Positions 36,267-44,336 of a stretch of DNA of 55,597 nt are shown one piece after another. The translations under genes were made by a program, and so were the position numbers. Below the pieces are notes generated by a model. The model did no database searches. It was not told the origin of the DNA and worked only from the letters and a program-made list of their open reading frames with translations. The stretch is from the NCBI RefSeq assembly GCF_003955685.1, contig NZ_RXHJ01000009.1, positions 1 to 55,597 of the forward strand. Direction: 5' to 3'. This stretch comes from Corynebacterium hylobatis. Its GTDB lineage: Bacteria; Actinomycetota; Actinomycetes; Mycobacteriales; Mycobacteriaceae. Each line of letters starts with the position of its first letter. Positions within the stretch are counted from its first letter, which is position 1.

Positions 36267-36900
36267 ATATACCTTTCCAAGCGGGGTTCAGGTGACGCTC
36301 CCGGGCACGCCGCAACTGCGGTGCCCTGAAGACGGGGACCGCCCTAAAACCCGAAACTGCATCTCATGCGGTGATGTCTTCAACCCACGAGGATACATAA
36401 GCAAAACCTGCGGGTCCGGTCGGATTCACTGGTTATAGGGCGATTAATCTCCGCAATATCAGGGATAAGTCAAGGTGAGGTGCGGAAAATCTGGCGGTTG
36501 GAAAGATTCCGGATGCGACACCCCCGAATGGGGGCCTGGGCGGGTGGGGTCCGGATGTGTCTGGCGAGGACCGCCGGGGCTGCCACGTGCTCGAAGTGGT
36601 GGGGTCTTCTGCTCCTGGGTCCGGAGGGTGGCCATCAGTGTTATTCCCGCCTGAGAGGCGGGAGGTTTCCCGGCTGTGGCCGTGTCCGCGTTGGCCGTGG
36701 GTGGGGGCGGATGTAGTCCCCTGCAGGCAGCTTCATGGGTGGGAATCGTGAAAAGGCTAGGGCGGGGCCAGTGCTCTTCCACCGGTGGTTCAGGGCGGTG
36801 ACGCCCAGGATGGTGGTGGCGGGTCGGAGGGTTGTGTCCTTATTTTGTCAGCGGGTGCCTGCTGTTCTCATGTTGTCGGGGTGGGGTGGAGGGAGTATTA
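36267..36900. other. Long intergenic region without a convincing gene
   Basis: About 630 bp between the divergent dehydrogenase operon and zinc transporter operon. Towards the dehydrogenase gene the transcript could form a short hairpin (CCGCA-GT-TGCGG near 36310) in a leader. A perfect stem TCCCGCCT-GAG-AGGCGGGA lies at 36645-36663 with no T-run. Open frames here are proline/arginine-rich and look like noise. No known riboswitch is recognised. Confidence 0.5.
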
Positions 36901-36917
36901 TTGACAATGATTTTCAA
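36901..36917. promoter_or_regulatory. Zur-like operator of the zinc ABC transporter
   Basis: TTGACAATGATTTTCAA is a 17-bp dyad with one mismatched pair and closely fits the actinobacterial Zur box (TGAAAATnATTTTCA type). It overlaps a TTGACA -35 element, with a possible -10 TCATTA at 36925-36930, so a bound repressor would block the polymerase. The binding-protein gene starts 41 bp downstream. Confidence 0.75.
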
Positions 36918-36957
36918 TAGTTTTTCATTAACGTCCCCACAGACCAGGAGGCCCCGT

Positions 36958-37926
36958 ATGCGGGCTCGTTTCGCCGCCACCATCGCCCTGACCGCCGTCA
37001 CCGCCCTGACCCTGGGGGCCTGCTCGGCCGACAGCTCCGGCAATGCCGAGAAAGCGGGAGATATTTCCCTCGTCGTCACCACCACCCCGCTCGGCAGCGT
37101 CACCTCCCAGCTCGCCACCTGTGCCGGCGGGACCGCCACCACCCTCATGCCGGTCAACGCCGACCCCCACGACTTCTCCGCCTCCTCGGCGCAGGTCGCC
37201 GACATGGTCAAGGCCGATCTGGTCATCGCCAACGGGCTCGGCCTGGAAGCCGGGCTCGGCGCCGCCCTCGACCAGGTCGAGGCCGACGGCACTGAGGTGC
37301 TCCACGTCGCCGAACTCGTCGATCCGCTGCCCTTCGGCGACCATGAGCACGAGCACGGCGACGGTGAACACGGGGACCACGAGGCCCACGACCACGGTGA
37401 CCTTGACCCGCACTTCTGGCTCGACGCCGCCCGCATGGCCGAGGCCACTCGCACCATCGGCGAACGGGTCGCGGAACAGACAGGGGACCAGGCCTGGGCC
37501 GACTGCGGCACCGAGCTGGCTGGAGAGCTCGACGCCCTCGACGGGGAGCTCCGCGAGACCCTTGCCGCCGTGCCGGAGGAACGCCGTGCCATCGTCACCG
37601 ACCATGAGGCCTTCGGCTACTTCAACCAGGCCTACGGCTTCCGCTCCGTCGGCGTCGTCGTGCCGGGCGGTTCCACGGAGGCCCAGCCCTCCTCCCGCGA
37701 CCTGGCGGAGCTGGCCGGGGCCATCCGGGCGGAAGGCGTGCCGGTGATCTTCTCCAACGTCGCGCTCAACCCCGGCCTGGTCGAGGCGCTCGCCGCAGAG
37801 GTTGGCGAATCCGTGCAGGTCGTGGCACTGTATGAGGGTTCCGTCGGTCCGGAGGGCTCCCCGGCCGCCGACTACCAGGGCATGATGCGGGAGAACGCCC
37901 GTCTCGTCGCTGAAGCCCTGTCCTGA
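36958..37926 (+). CDS. Zinc ABC transporter substrate-binding lipoprotein (ZnuA-like)
   Basis: 322 residues. The signal peptide ends at the lipobox TLGAC. The cluster A-I metal-binding fold is marked by NADPHDFS (first histidine), a His/Asp/Glu-rich flexible loop between about residues 125 and 150 (HEHEHGDGEHGDHEAHDH), DPHFWLD, and TDHEAFGYF. The acidic histidine loop is typical of zinc rather than manganese carriers. AGGAGG precedes the ATG. The Zur-like box upstream fits expression under zinc limitation. Permease and ATPase genes follow. Confidence 0.9.
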   Translation: MRARFAATIALTAVTALTLGACSADSSGNAEKAGDISLVVTTTPLGSVTSQLATCAGGTATTLMPVNADPHDFSASSAQVADMVKADLVIANGLGLEAGLGAALDQVEADGTEVLHVAELVDPLPFGDHEHEHGDGEHGDHEAHDHGDLDPHFWLDAARMAEATRTIGERVAEQTGDQAWADCGTELAGELDALDGELRETLAAVPEERRAIVTDHEAFGYFNQAYGFRSVGVVVPGGSTEAQPSSRDLAELAGAIRAEGVPVIFSNVALNPGLVEALAAEVGESVQVVALYEGSVGPEGSPAADYQGMMRENARLVAEALS

Positions 37927-37950
37927 GCGGACGAGGACTACAGTTAACCC

Positions 37951-38814
37951 GTGATCGACTGGATTCTTGACCCGTTCCTGCTGGGCTTCCAGCAGCGGGC
38001 CCTCATCGGCGGGCTCATCGCCGCGGTGATGAGCGCCACCGTCGGTGTGTGGCTCGTGCTGCGCGGCATGAGCTTCTTCGGCGACGCCTTCGTCCACGGC
38101 GTGCTGCCCGGCATCGCCGCGGCCGTCGTCTTCGACTTCAACCCGCTGCTGGGCGCCGCGGTCGCCGCGGCTGTCATGGTCGGGGCCGTGGAGGTGATCC
38201 ACCGGCACACCCACCTCAAGGAGGACACCGCCATCGGCCTGCTGTTTGTCGGGATGATGGCTCTCGGTGTGGTGATCATCTCCCGCTCCGACTCCTACAG
38301 TGGCTCGCTGACCAGCATCCTCTTCGGCGACGCCCTCGGGGTGTCCTGGGAGGCGATCCGCCAGCAGGCCATCCTCGCGGTCATCGTCATCGCCGGTTCG
38401 CTGCTGCTCTACCGACCGCTGCTGGCACTGTCCTTCTCCCCGGTCAAGGCGGAGTCCCTGGGCATGCGCCCTAAGCTGACCCACGCCCTGCTGCTGGTGC
38501 TCATCGCCACCAGCGTCATCGGCAGCTTCCAGGCCGTGGGCACCATGCTCGTCTTCAGCCTGCTCGTGGCCCCGCCGGCCACCGCCGCACTGCTCACCCG
38601 TTCCATCCCGACGATGATCGTGGTCTCCGCGCTCATCGGCGCCTCCTCGGTGGTCATCGGCCTGATCCTGTCCTTCCATCTGGGTACCGCCGCGGCCGCC
38701 ACCATGGCGCTCATTCCTATCGCGGCCTTCCTGCTCATCATGGAGTGCCAGTACCTCAGCCGCCGGTTCCGCCGCCGCGGCAACCGCGCCACCAATCAGG
38801 GGGTGGCAGCATGA
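37951..38814 (+). CDS. Metal (zinc) ABC transporter permease (ZnuB-like)
   Basis: 287 residues, ABC-3 permease with about eight hydrophobic helices. The N-terminal QQRALIGGLIAAVMSATVGVW and the GDAFVHGVLPGIA segment are family hallmarks, as is GSFQAVGTMLVFSLLVAPPATA. GTG start at 37951; there is no close ribosome site, but TACAGT lies 6 nt upstream, so a second leaderless transcript inside the operon is possible. The stop overlaps the ATPase start (ATGA). Confidence 0.88.
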   Translation: MIDWILDPFLLGFQQRALIGGLIAAVMSATVGVWLVLRGMSFFGDAFVHGVLPGIAAAVVFDFNPLLGAAVAAAVMVGAVEVIHRHTHLKEDTAIGLLFVGMMALGVVIISRSDSYSGSLTSILFGDALGVSWEAIRQQAILAVIVIAGSLLLYRPLLALSFSPVKAESLGMRPKLTHALLLVLIATSVIGSFQAVGTMLVFSLLVAPPATAALLTRSIPTMIVVSALIGASSVVIGLILSFHLGTAAAATMALIPIAAFLLIMECQYLSRRFRRRGNRATNQGVAA

Positions 38815-39584
38815 GCACCGCAATGACCGGGGACCTCGCCGTCGGCAGGCAGATCCAGCTCGGCTACGAACGGGTCGTCGCCGTCGCACCCTGCGACGTG
38901 ACCATCCCCGCCGGCAAACTCACCGCCATCATCGGGCCGAACGGCTCGGGCAAATCGACGCTGCTGCACGCCATCGGCGGGCTGATCACCCCGCAGGCCG
39001 GCCAGCTCACCGTCGCTGGCGGGCCGGCCAGTGCTGCCCGGCACCGGATCAGCTATGTCATGCAGTCGGTCAGCTTCCCGGAAGGCGTGCCCCTGTCGGT
39101 GCGTGAGGTGGTGCGCATGGGCCGCTACCCGTCCGCCGGCTGGTTCGGGCGTTTCCGCGCGACCGATAAACGCCGGGTGGACGAGGTCATGGAGCGGCTC
39201 AACGTCACCGCGCTGGCCAAACGCCACCTTGAGGAGCTCTCCGGTGGTCAGCGCCAGCGCGTCTACGTCGCGCAGGGGCTCGCGCAGGACCATGACGTCC
39301 TGCTTCTCGATGAGCCCCTCACCGGCCTGGACATCGTCTCCGCCCGCATCATCGACGACATCATCCACGATGAAACCGATGCGGGACGCACCGTCGTCCA
39401 CACCACCCACGACCTCGACGAGGCGCGCGCCGCAGACCACGTGGTCCTCATGTCCGGGCGCGTGGTGGCCTACGGCCCGCCGGAGCGTGTCCTCACCGAG
39501 GCGAACCTGCGGGAGGCCTACAACCTCGGTGAGCTGCACGAACCGGGAAACATCTTCCTCGACAGCCCGCACGAGGAGTGCTGA
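38811..39584 (+). CDS. Metal (zinc) ABC transporter ATP-binding protein (ZnuC-like)
   Basis: 257 residues. Walker A GPNGSGKST, signature LSGGQRQRVYVAQGLAQ, Walker B LLLDEPLTGLD, H-loop HTTHDLDEA. The ATG at 38811 overlaps the permease stop; the extended frame from 38745 would lie inside the permease gene. Completes the binding protein-permease-ATPase operon. Confidence 0.9.
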   Translation: MSTAMTGDLAVGRQIQLGYERVVAVAPCDVTIPAGKLTAIIGPNGSGKSTLLHAIGGLITPQAGQLTVAGGPASAARHRISYVMQSVSFPEGVPLSVREVVRMGRYPSAGWFGRFRATDKRRVDEVMERLNVTALAKRHLEELSGGQRQRVYVAQGLAQDHDVLLLDEPLTGLDIVSARIIDDIIHDETDAGRTVVHTTHDLDEARAADHVVLMSGRVVAYGPPERVLTEANLREAYNLGELHEPGNIFLDSPHEEC

Positions 39585-39600
39585 GGCCGCATCCGGTGCC

Positions 39601-40371
39601 TCACATCCGCACGTAGCGGGCCCGGGCGATCGAGTACAGCCCGTAGAGGGCCAGGCCCACACCGATGACGATGAGCAGCACGCTGCCGGCGGGCTGCTCG
39701 CCGAGGGTGCGTAGCGCGGCATCGAGGCCCGCGGCCTGTTCCGGGTCGTTGGCCCAGCCGGCCCAGAAGATCAGCCCGCCCAGGACGGCGAAGGCGATGC
39801 CGCGGGCGATGTAGCCGACCATGCCGGCGATGATGATGGCTGAACCGACCTGGCCGGAACCGGCGCCGGCCTCCAGATCCTCCCGGAAACCCTTCGTCGC
39901 CCCGCGCCAGATGTTGTACAGGCCCACCGCCACCACGACGGCACCGGCGATCATGACGGCGATCTCGCCCCAGGGCTGGGCCAGCGCCGTGGCCGTCACA
40001 TCCGTGGCGGTCTCGCTGTCGGAGGTGCTCCCGCCCCGGGCGAAGGTGGCCGTCGTGAATGCCAGGGAGAGGTAGACCACCGCCAGGATCCCGCCCTTGG
40101 CCCGGTCCTTGAGGTCCTCGCCGGTGAACAGCTGGCTGGCCCGCCACAGGGCCAGGGCGGCCAGGCAGAGTACCGCGGCCCAGAGCAGGAACTGCCCGCC
40201 CGGGGCCTGCGCGATGGTGGCCAGTGCGCCGGTGTTGGAGGCTTCGCCACCGCCGGAGCCTGTGGCGATCTGAACGGCGATCCAGCCGATGAGGATGTGG
40301 ACGAGACCCAATACGATGTAGCCGCCCCGCGCGAGCAGGGTCAGAGCAGGATGGTCCGCTACCTTTGCCAT
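39601..40371 (-). CDS. DUF1206 membrane protein
   Basis: 256 residues with about six transmembrane helices in three repeated pairs. Each pair starts with an aromatic-glycine motif (ARGGYIVLGLVHILIGW; YNIWRGATKG before IARGIAFAVLGGLIF; ALYGLYSIARARYVR at the end). The family is common in Actinobacteria and has no known function. ATG 40371 is preferred; a TTG four codons upstream is possible. It converges with the zinc ATPase gene and is divergent from the FMN reductase gene. Confidence 0.85.
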   Translation of the reverse strand: MAKVADHPALTLLARGGYIVLGLVHILIGWIAVQIATGSGGGEASNTGALATIAQAPGGQFLLWAAVLCLAALALWRASQLFTGEDLKDRAKGGILAVVYLSLAFTTATFARGGSTSDSETATDVTATALAQPWGEIAVMIAGAVVVAVGLYNIWRGATKGFREDLEAGAGSGQVGSAIIIAGMVGYIARGIAFAVLGGLIFWAGWANDPEQAAGLDAALRTLGEQPAGSVLLIVIGVGLALYGLYSIARARYVRM

Positions 40372-40445
40372 GCCCCCATTCAACCGTGTGTCAGGTCACA
40401 CCGCCACGTGCGTGCGCGATCGTGACACAATCACCGCCCAAAATG

Positions 40446-40474
40446 TTGACGTATCTACAAGGTTCGGGTTAATG
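40446..40474 (+). promoter_or_regulatory. Sigma70-type promoter of the FMN reductase gene
   Basis: TTGACG at 40446-40451 and TTAATG at 40469-40474 with a 17-bp spacer, about 40 bp before the start codon. Confidence 0.6.
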
Positions 40475-40516
40475 TGTGCATGTCATCAAGGCAGCAATGA
40501 AGGAGATACACCAGTA

Positions 40517-41074
40517 ATGAAGATCGCAGTGTTCGTCGGTTCCATCCGTAACGGCCGTCACGGCCGCACCGTCGGCCAGTGGGCCCTGGACCAGCTCCAG
40601 GCCCGCGGTGACGGCAACACCTACGAGCTCATCGACCTCATCGAGCAGGACCTTGACCAGCTGACCGCAGCCGTCCCGCCGATCATGGCCGCCGGCACGT
40701 ACGACGAGGTCAAGACCACCGCCTGGTCCGGGACCATCAGCTCCTACGACGGCTTCATCTTCGTCACCCCGGAGTACAACGCGTCTGTCCCGGGCACCAT
40801 GAAGAACGCCTTCGATCTGCTCAAGGTCGAGTGGGAGGGCAAGCCGGTCGGCTTCCTGTCCTACGGCGGTGGCGGCGGCGTCCGCGCCGTCAACCACTGG
40901 CGCGACATCGTCGCCAACGTCGGCATGCTGCCGCTGGAGGCCCAGGCCGCCCTCGCCTTCGACGACCACTTCGTCGACTTCCAGTTCGCCCCGAACGAGC
41001 AGACCGTCGAGCTGCTCGAGGCCGTCGCCGCTGAGCTGGTCCAGGTCGGCGAGAAGGCGACCGTCAACGCCTAA
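40517..41074 (+). CDS. NADPH-dependent FMN reductase family protein
   Basis: 185 residues, flavodoxin-like fold. The phosphate loop is GSIRNGRHGRTVGQW, and the flavin-contact motif is TPEYNASVPGTMKNAFD; SYGGGGGVRAVNHWRD forms the later loop. It would reduce FMN or a quinone/azo compound with NAD(P)H in the cytosol. A strong AAGGAGA ribosome site, its own promoter and a strong terminator suggest a monocistronic, well-expressed gene. Confidence 0.9.
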   Translation: MKIAVFVGSIRNGRHGRTVGQWALDQLQARGDGNTYELIDLIEQDLDQLTAAVPPIMAAGTYDEVKTTAWSGTISSYDGFIFVTPEYNASVPGTMKNAFDLLKVEWEGKPVGFLSYGGGGGVRAVNHWRDIVANVGMLPLEAQAALAFDDHFVDFQFAPNEQTVELLEAVAAELVQVGEKATVNA

Positions 41075-41092
41075 AGGCCCATCGCCTGCGCC

Positions 41093-41130
41093 AGGCCCCC
41101 GCGCCGGTGAATTCACCGGCGTGGGGGCCT
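41093..41130 (+). terminator. Strong intrinsic terminator
   Basis: AGGCCCCC(G)CGCCGGTGAA pairs with TTCACCGGCG(T)GGGGGCCT across a self-complementary centre, followed by TTTG. Confidence 0.85.
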
Positions 41131-41195
41131 TTGTGCATGTGTCAGGGACTCAGGGGAAGGCGTCGGAAACCCTTTCCCGGGCAGGTCGGAGTCGA

Positions 41196-41201
41196 TAGGA
41201 T
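41196..41201 (+). promoter_or_regulatory. Candidate -10 box of the alpha/beta-hydrolase membrane protein gene
   Basis: TAGGAT in the 143-bp gap, about 70 bp before the start codon; no clear -35 element. Confidence 0.35.
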
Positions 41202-41273
41202 TCTGGGCAGAGGGTGAAGATCCGCCCTGCCACCGGGTGCCTGCGGGTACCTCAAGAAAAGAGAAGCCCCCCC

Positions 41274-42944
41274 ATGCACCGCTTCCTGAACTACCTGCGG
41301 GGTTTCCACCCGGCGGGCCTGGCCGTCGCCCTGCTCTTCTACACCTGGTCACTCACGCCCTCCCTGCTGCCGCGGGTCTGGTACATGCAGGCACTGGCCA
41401 CCGGCGTGAGCATCGCCATCGGTTACGGCCTCGGGGTGGCCGGTGCGCGGATCGTGCGCTGGGCGGGGGTGAGCCGGCAACCCTCGCGGAAACAGCAGCG
41501 GATCGGCTGGTGGGTGCTGGCCGCCGCGACGGCCATCCTGGTCCCGCTCTTCGCCGCGCTGGGGGCGCACTGGCAGCACATCAGCCGGGGACTGGTCGGG
41601 GTGGAGAGCGACTCCCGCATGATCTACACCGTCGTCCTGCTCCTGGCCGTCCTGGTGGCGCTCCTGCTCATCCAGGCCGGCCGGGGCCTCGCCGCGCTGA
41701 GCAACCGCCCCACCCGGGCGGGGCGCCGCTACGTCCCGCAGCCGGTCGCCCGCCTCGGCGGTCTGGCGCTGGTGCTCGTCGTGGGCTGGCTGCTCATCGA
41801 CGGCGTCGGCATCCGCGCCATGCTCGCCGTCGCCGAACGCGCCGCCTTCTCCGCGGACCAGGAGACCCGGGAGGGGGTGGCACAGCCGACGGAACCGGAA
41901 CGTTCCGGCTCACCCGCCTCCCTCCAGGCCTGGGACAGCCTCGGCCGTGACGGGCGTACCTTCGTCGCCTCCGGGCCGCGGGCGGAGCAGATCACCGGGG
42001 TCACCGGCCGCCCGGCCATCGAACCGATCCGGGTCTTCGCCGGGGTCACCTCCGCCGACACGCTGCCCGAGATCGCCGACGGGGTGGTCGCTGAGCTGGA
42101 GCGCACCGGCGCCTTCGACCGCAGCGTCCTGTTCGTGACCACGACCACCGGGCGCGGCTGGATCAACTCCGCGGCAGCCGACTCGCTCGAGTACATCACC
42201 GCCGGGGATTCGGCGATCGCGGGCATGCAGTACAGCCACCTGCAGAGCCCGCTGGCCTTCATCGCCGACCGCCAGACCCCGCTGGAGGCGGGACGGGTCC
42301 TGCTGGAGAAGGTCTACGCGGTCTGGTCGGAACTTCCGGAGGCGGAGCGGCCGAAGCTGGTGGTGATGGGGGAGAGCCTCGGTTCCTACGGTGCCCAGGG
42401 GGCCACGGCCTCGGAGCAGGACATGGTCTCGCGTCTGGACGGCGCACTGCTCATCGGCACCCCGGAATTCGCCCAGCCGTGGAATCGCATCACCGCCGAA
42501 CGCGACCCCGGTTCCCTGCAGCGCCTGCCGGTGGTCGACGAGGGGAAACACACCCGCTTCGCCGCGGAGGCCGGGGACCTCAAGCTGCCCGGTGAGTGGG
42601 AGCAACCGCGTATCGTCTACTGGCAGCACGGCAGTGACCCCATCACCTGGTGGTCCTTTGACCTGCTGTTGCGCGAGCCGGACTGGCTGGCGGAGCCGTT
42701 GGGCGAGGACATCAACCCGGCGATGCGCTGGCTGCCGTTCGTCACCTTCTGGCAGGTCACCGCCGACATGGCCTTTTCCGCCGGGGTACCCGCGGGTCAC
42801 GGCCACGCCTACGGTTCGGAGGCCGTGGGCATCCTGGTGGGTATCCTCGATCCGCCGGACTGGGACGAGGAGTCCACCCGGCGCGTCGAGACGCTGCTGC
42901 GGGATCCGGCCACCACCCTGGAACCGCTGGGTGAGTTCCGGTAG
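41274..42944 (+). CDS. Membrane-anchored alpha/beta-hydrolase
   Basis: 556 residues. The N-terminal third has several transmembrane helices (AVALLFYTWSLTPSLLP, WVLAAATAILVPLFAALG, IYTVVLLLAVLVALLLI, GLALVLVVGWLLI). The C-terminal part is an alpha/beta-hydrolase with nucleophile elbow VVMGESLGSYG and conserved YWQHGSDPITWWS. This architecture is a widespread actinobacterial family of unknown substrate. Start at 41274 follows AAGAGAAG. The hydrolase domain probably faces the outside. Confidence 0.82.
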   Translation: MHRFLNYLRGFHPAGLAVALLFYTWSLTPSLLPRVWYMQALATGVSIAIGYGLGVAGARIVRWAGVSRQPSRKQQRIGWWVLAAATAILVPLFAALGAHWQHISRGLVGVESDSRMIYTVVLLLAVLVALLLIQAGRGLAALSNRPTRAGRRYVPQPVARLGGLALVLVVGWLLIDGVGIRAMLAVAERAAFSADQETREGVAQPTEPERSGSPASLQAWDSLGRDGRTFVASGPRAEQITGVTGRPAIEPIRVFAGVTSADTLPEIADGVVAELERTGAFDRSVLFVTTTTGRGWINSAAADSLEYITAGDSAIAGMQYSHLQSPLAFIADRQTPLEAGRVLLEKVYAVWSELPEAERPKLVVMGESLGSYGAQGATASEQDMVSRLDGALLIGTPEFAQPWNRITAERDPGSLQRLPVVDEGKHTRFAAEAGDLKLPGEWEQPRIVYWQHGSDPITWWSFDLLLREPDWLAEPLGEDINPAMRWLPFVTFWQVTADMAFSAGVPAGHGHAYGSEAVGILVGILDPPDWDEESTRRVETLLRDPATTLEPLGEFR

Positions 42945-42956
42945 GCCTCCGGCAGT

Positions 42957-42962
42957 TAGGGT
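42957..42962 (+). promoter_or_regulatory. -10 box of the SGNH hydrolase gene (leaderless type)
   Basis: TAGGGT ends 7 nt before the GTG start at 42970. Confidence 0.5.
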
Positions 42963-42969
42963 GTGGGGT

Positions 42970-43836
42970 GTGAAAACCCACCACGCCCTCATCCCCGTCC
43001 TGGCCTCCCTCACCCTGGTGGCCTGCGGCGGTGGGGAGGATCTGCCGCAGTCCCTGCCGACACCCGAACCTGAGCCCCAGCCCACCTACACCTACGTTGC
43101 CCTGGGTGATTCCTATGCCGCGATGGGCAGCACCGCGGCAGGCACCACGGGCCCCGCGTACTGCCTGCGCTCGACCGATAATTATCCCGGGCAGGTGCTT
43201 TCCGATGCCCGCGTCACCGGCCAGGACGCCACCTGCCAGGGGGCGGTGACAGCTGATCTGCTCCAGCCCCGCCAGGCGGGCGAGGAGACCATCCCCGCCC
43301 AGGTTGAGGCGCTGACGCAGGACACCGATCTGGTGACACTGTCCATCGGCGGCAACGACATCGGCTTCGGGGATGTCGCCGGCTGTTTCCTCGCCGCGAT
43401 GCAGGCCGGCCGGCCCTCGGACTGCGCCACCACCTGGCAGCAGTCCGTCGATACGCGCCTGGCGGAGCTGCCGGAACGCCTCGACGAGGTCTACCGCGCC
43501 ATCGACGAGCGTTCCGACGGCGCCCGCGTGATCACCACCGGTTACCTGCCGTTGCTCGCGCCCGAGGATGACTGCGCCGAGGTCGAGGTGCTCAGCCCCG
43601 GTGACCGGGCCTGGGTGGTCACCCTGACCGGGCAGATCAACGGGGTCATCGCGGATGTCGCGCAGCGCCACGGCGCGGAAATGGTCCTGCCCGGGCAGGC
43701 GGGCGACCACACCGGCTGTGTGGAACCGGAGCGGCGCTGGGTGGATTTCTTCGGCTCGCAGACCGGTGCCTTCCCGATGCACCCCACGCCCACCGGCCAG
43801 GCGGTGATGGCGCAGGCGGTGCTGGAAGCGCTCTGA
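42970..43836 (+). CDS. SGNH/GDSL-hydrolase lipoprotein
   Basis: 288 residues. The signal peptide ends at lipobox LVAC, so it is a lipid-anchored exoprotein. Block I ALGDSYAAMG holds the nucleophile serine, block III is SIGGNDIGFG, and the C-terminal FPMHPTPTGQ holds the catalytic histidine. Several cysteines (YCLRS, TCQGA, GCFLA, DCATT, DCAEV, GCVEP) suggest disulfides. GTG start is favoured by the lipobox distance and the upstream -10 box. It likely acts as an esterase on cell-envelope lipids or acyl groups; this is inferred. Confidence 0.85.
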   Translation: MKTHHALIPVLASLTLVACGGGEDLPQSLPTPEPEPQPTYTYVALGDSYAAMGSTAAGTTGPAYCLRSTDNYPGQVLSDARVTGQDATCQGAVTADLLQPRQAGEETIPAQVEALTQDTDLVTLSIGGNDIGFGDVAGCFLAAMQAGRPSDCATTWQQSVDTRLAELPERLDEVYRAIDERSDGARVITTGYLPLLAPEDDCAEVEVLSPGDRAWVVTLTGQINGVIADVAQRHGAEMVLPGQAGDHTGCVEPERRWVDFFGSQTGAFPMHPTPTGQAVMAQAVLEAL

Positions 43837-43845
43837 CCTGCATTT

Positions 43846-43872
43846 TGTCACAAGTCAGGCTGCTCAATCGTC
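43846..43872 (+). promoter_or_regulatory. ECF41-type promoter
   Basis: TGTCACA (43846-43852), 16-bp spacer, CGTC (43869-43872). This is the published ECF41 promoter consensus, and it lies directly before the operon that encodes an ECF41 sigma factor. Confidence 0.8.
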
Positions 43873-43917
43873 TCCCTGGTGAGAAGGATCCACCCACCCA
43901 ACCCAAGGAGTTCGTCA

Positions 43918-44336
43918 TGAGCGAGCTGAATCTGATGAAGACCCATAAGCGTTTCTATGCTGCGGCCGTGGCCATGGAGATGACCCTCTCCCTGCCGAAG
44001 CAGGAGAAGGTCATGGTCAAGCTGCGCGTCTCCTTCGAGAACGGCTGCGGCTACTGCATCCGCATGCACTCCCGCGAGGCGCTCAAACTCGGGCTCGGTC
44101 AGGACTGGGTCGACGCCCTCGAGGCATGGCCCGCCACGCACTCGCTTTTCGATGCCCGCGAGAACCTCATCCTCTCCTTCACCACCGCCGGCACCCGCCT
44201 TCCCGACCGTTCCTTCGACGCGGACCTGCTGGAGCAGGTCGTCGCTGAGCTGGGGGAGAAGACCACCGGCGACCTCATCGCCACGATCGCGACCATCAAC
44301 ATGTGGAACCGCATCGGGGTACTCTCACAGAAATGA
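43918..44336 (+). CDS. Carboxymuconolactone decarboxylase/AhpD-like protein
   Basis: 139-residue helical protein with the AhpD-type motif ENGCGYCIRMHSREAL (E-x2-C-x2-C-x3-H). It is probably a thiol-based peroxidase or redox protein rather than a decarboxylase. CAAGGAG precedes the ATG. Its stop overlaps the sigma factor start (ATGA). Proteins of this group are the classic genomic partners of ECF41 sigma factors, and the ECF41-type promoter upstream supports that link. Confidence 0.88.

Noticed and set aside
36459..36782. Minus-strand 107-codon frame in the large intergenic region
   Set aside because: Proline/threonine-rich sequence with no motif, no ribosome site and no -10 box at a useful distance.
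40385..40440. TGTG..CACA sequence resembling a GlxR/CRP site before the FMN reductase gene
   Set aside because: The spacing (TGTGT-N4-TCACA) is two bases shorter than the GlxR consensus.
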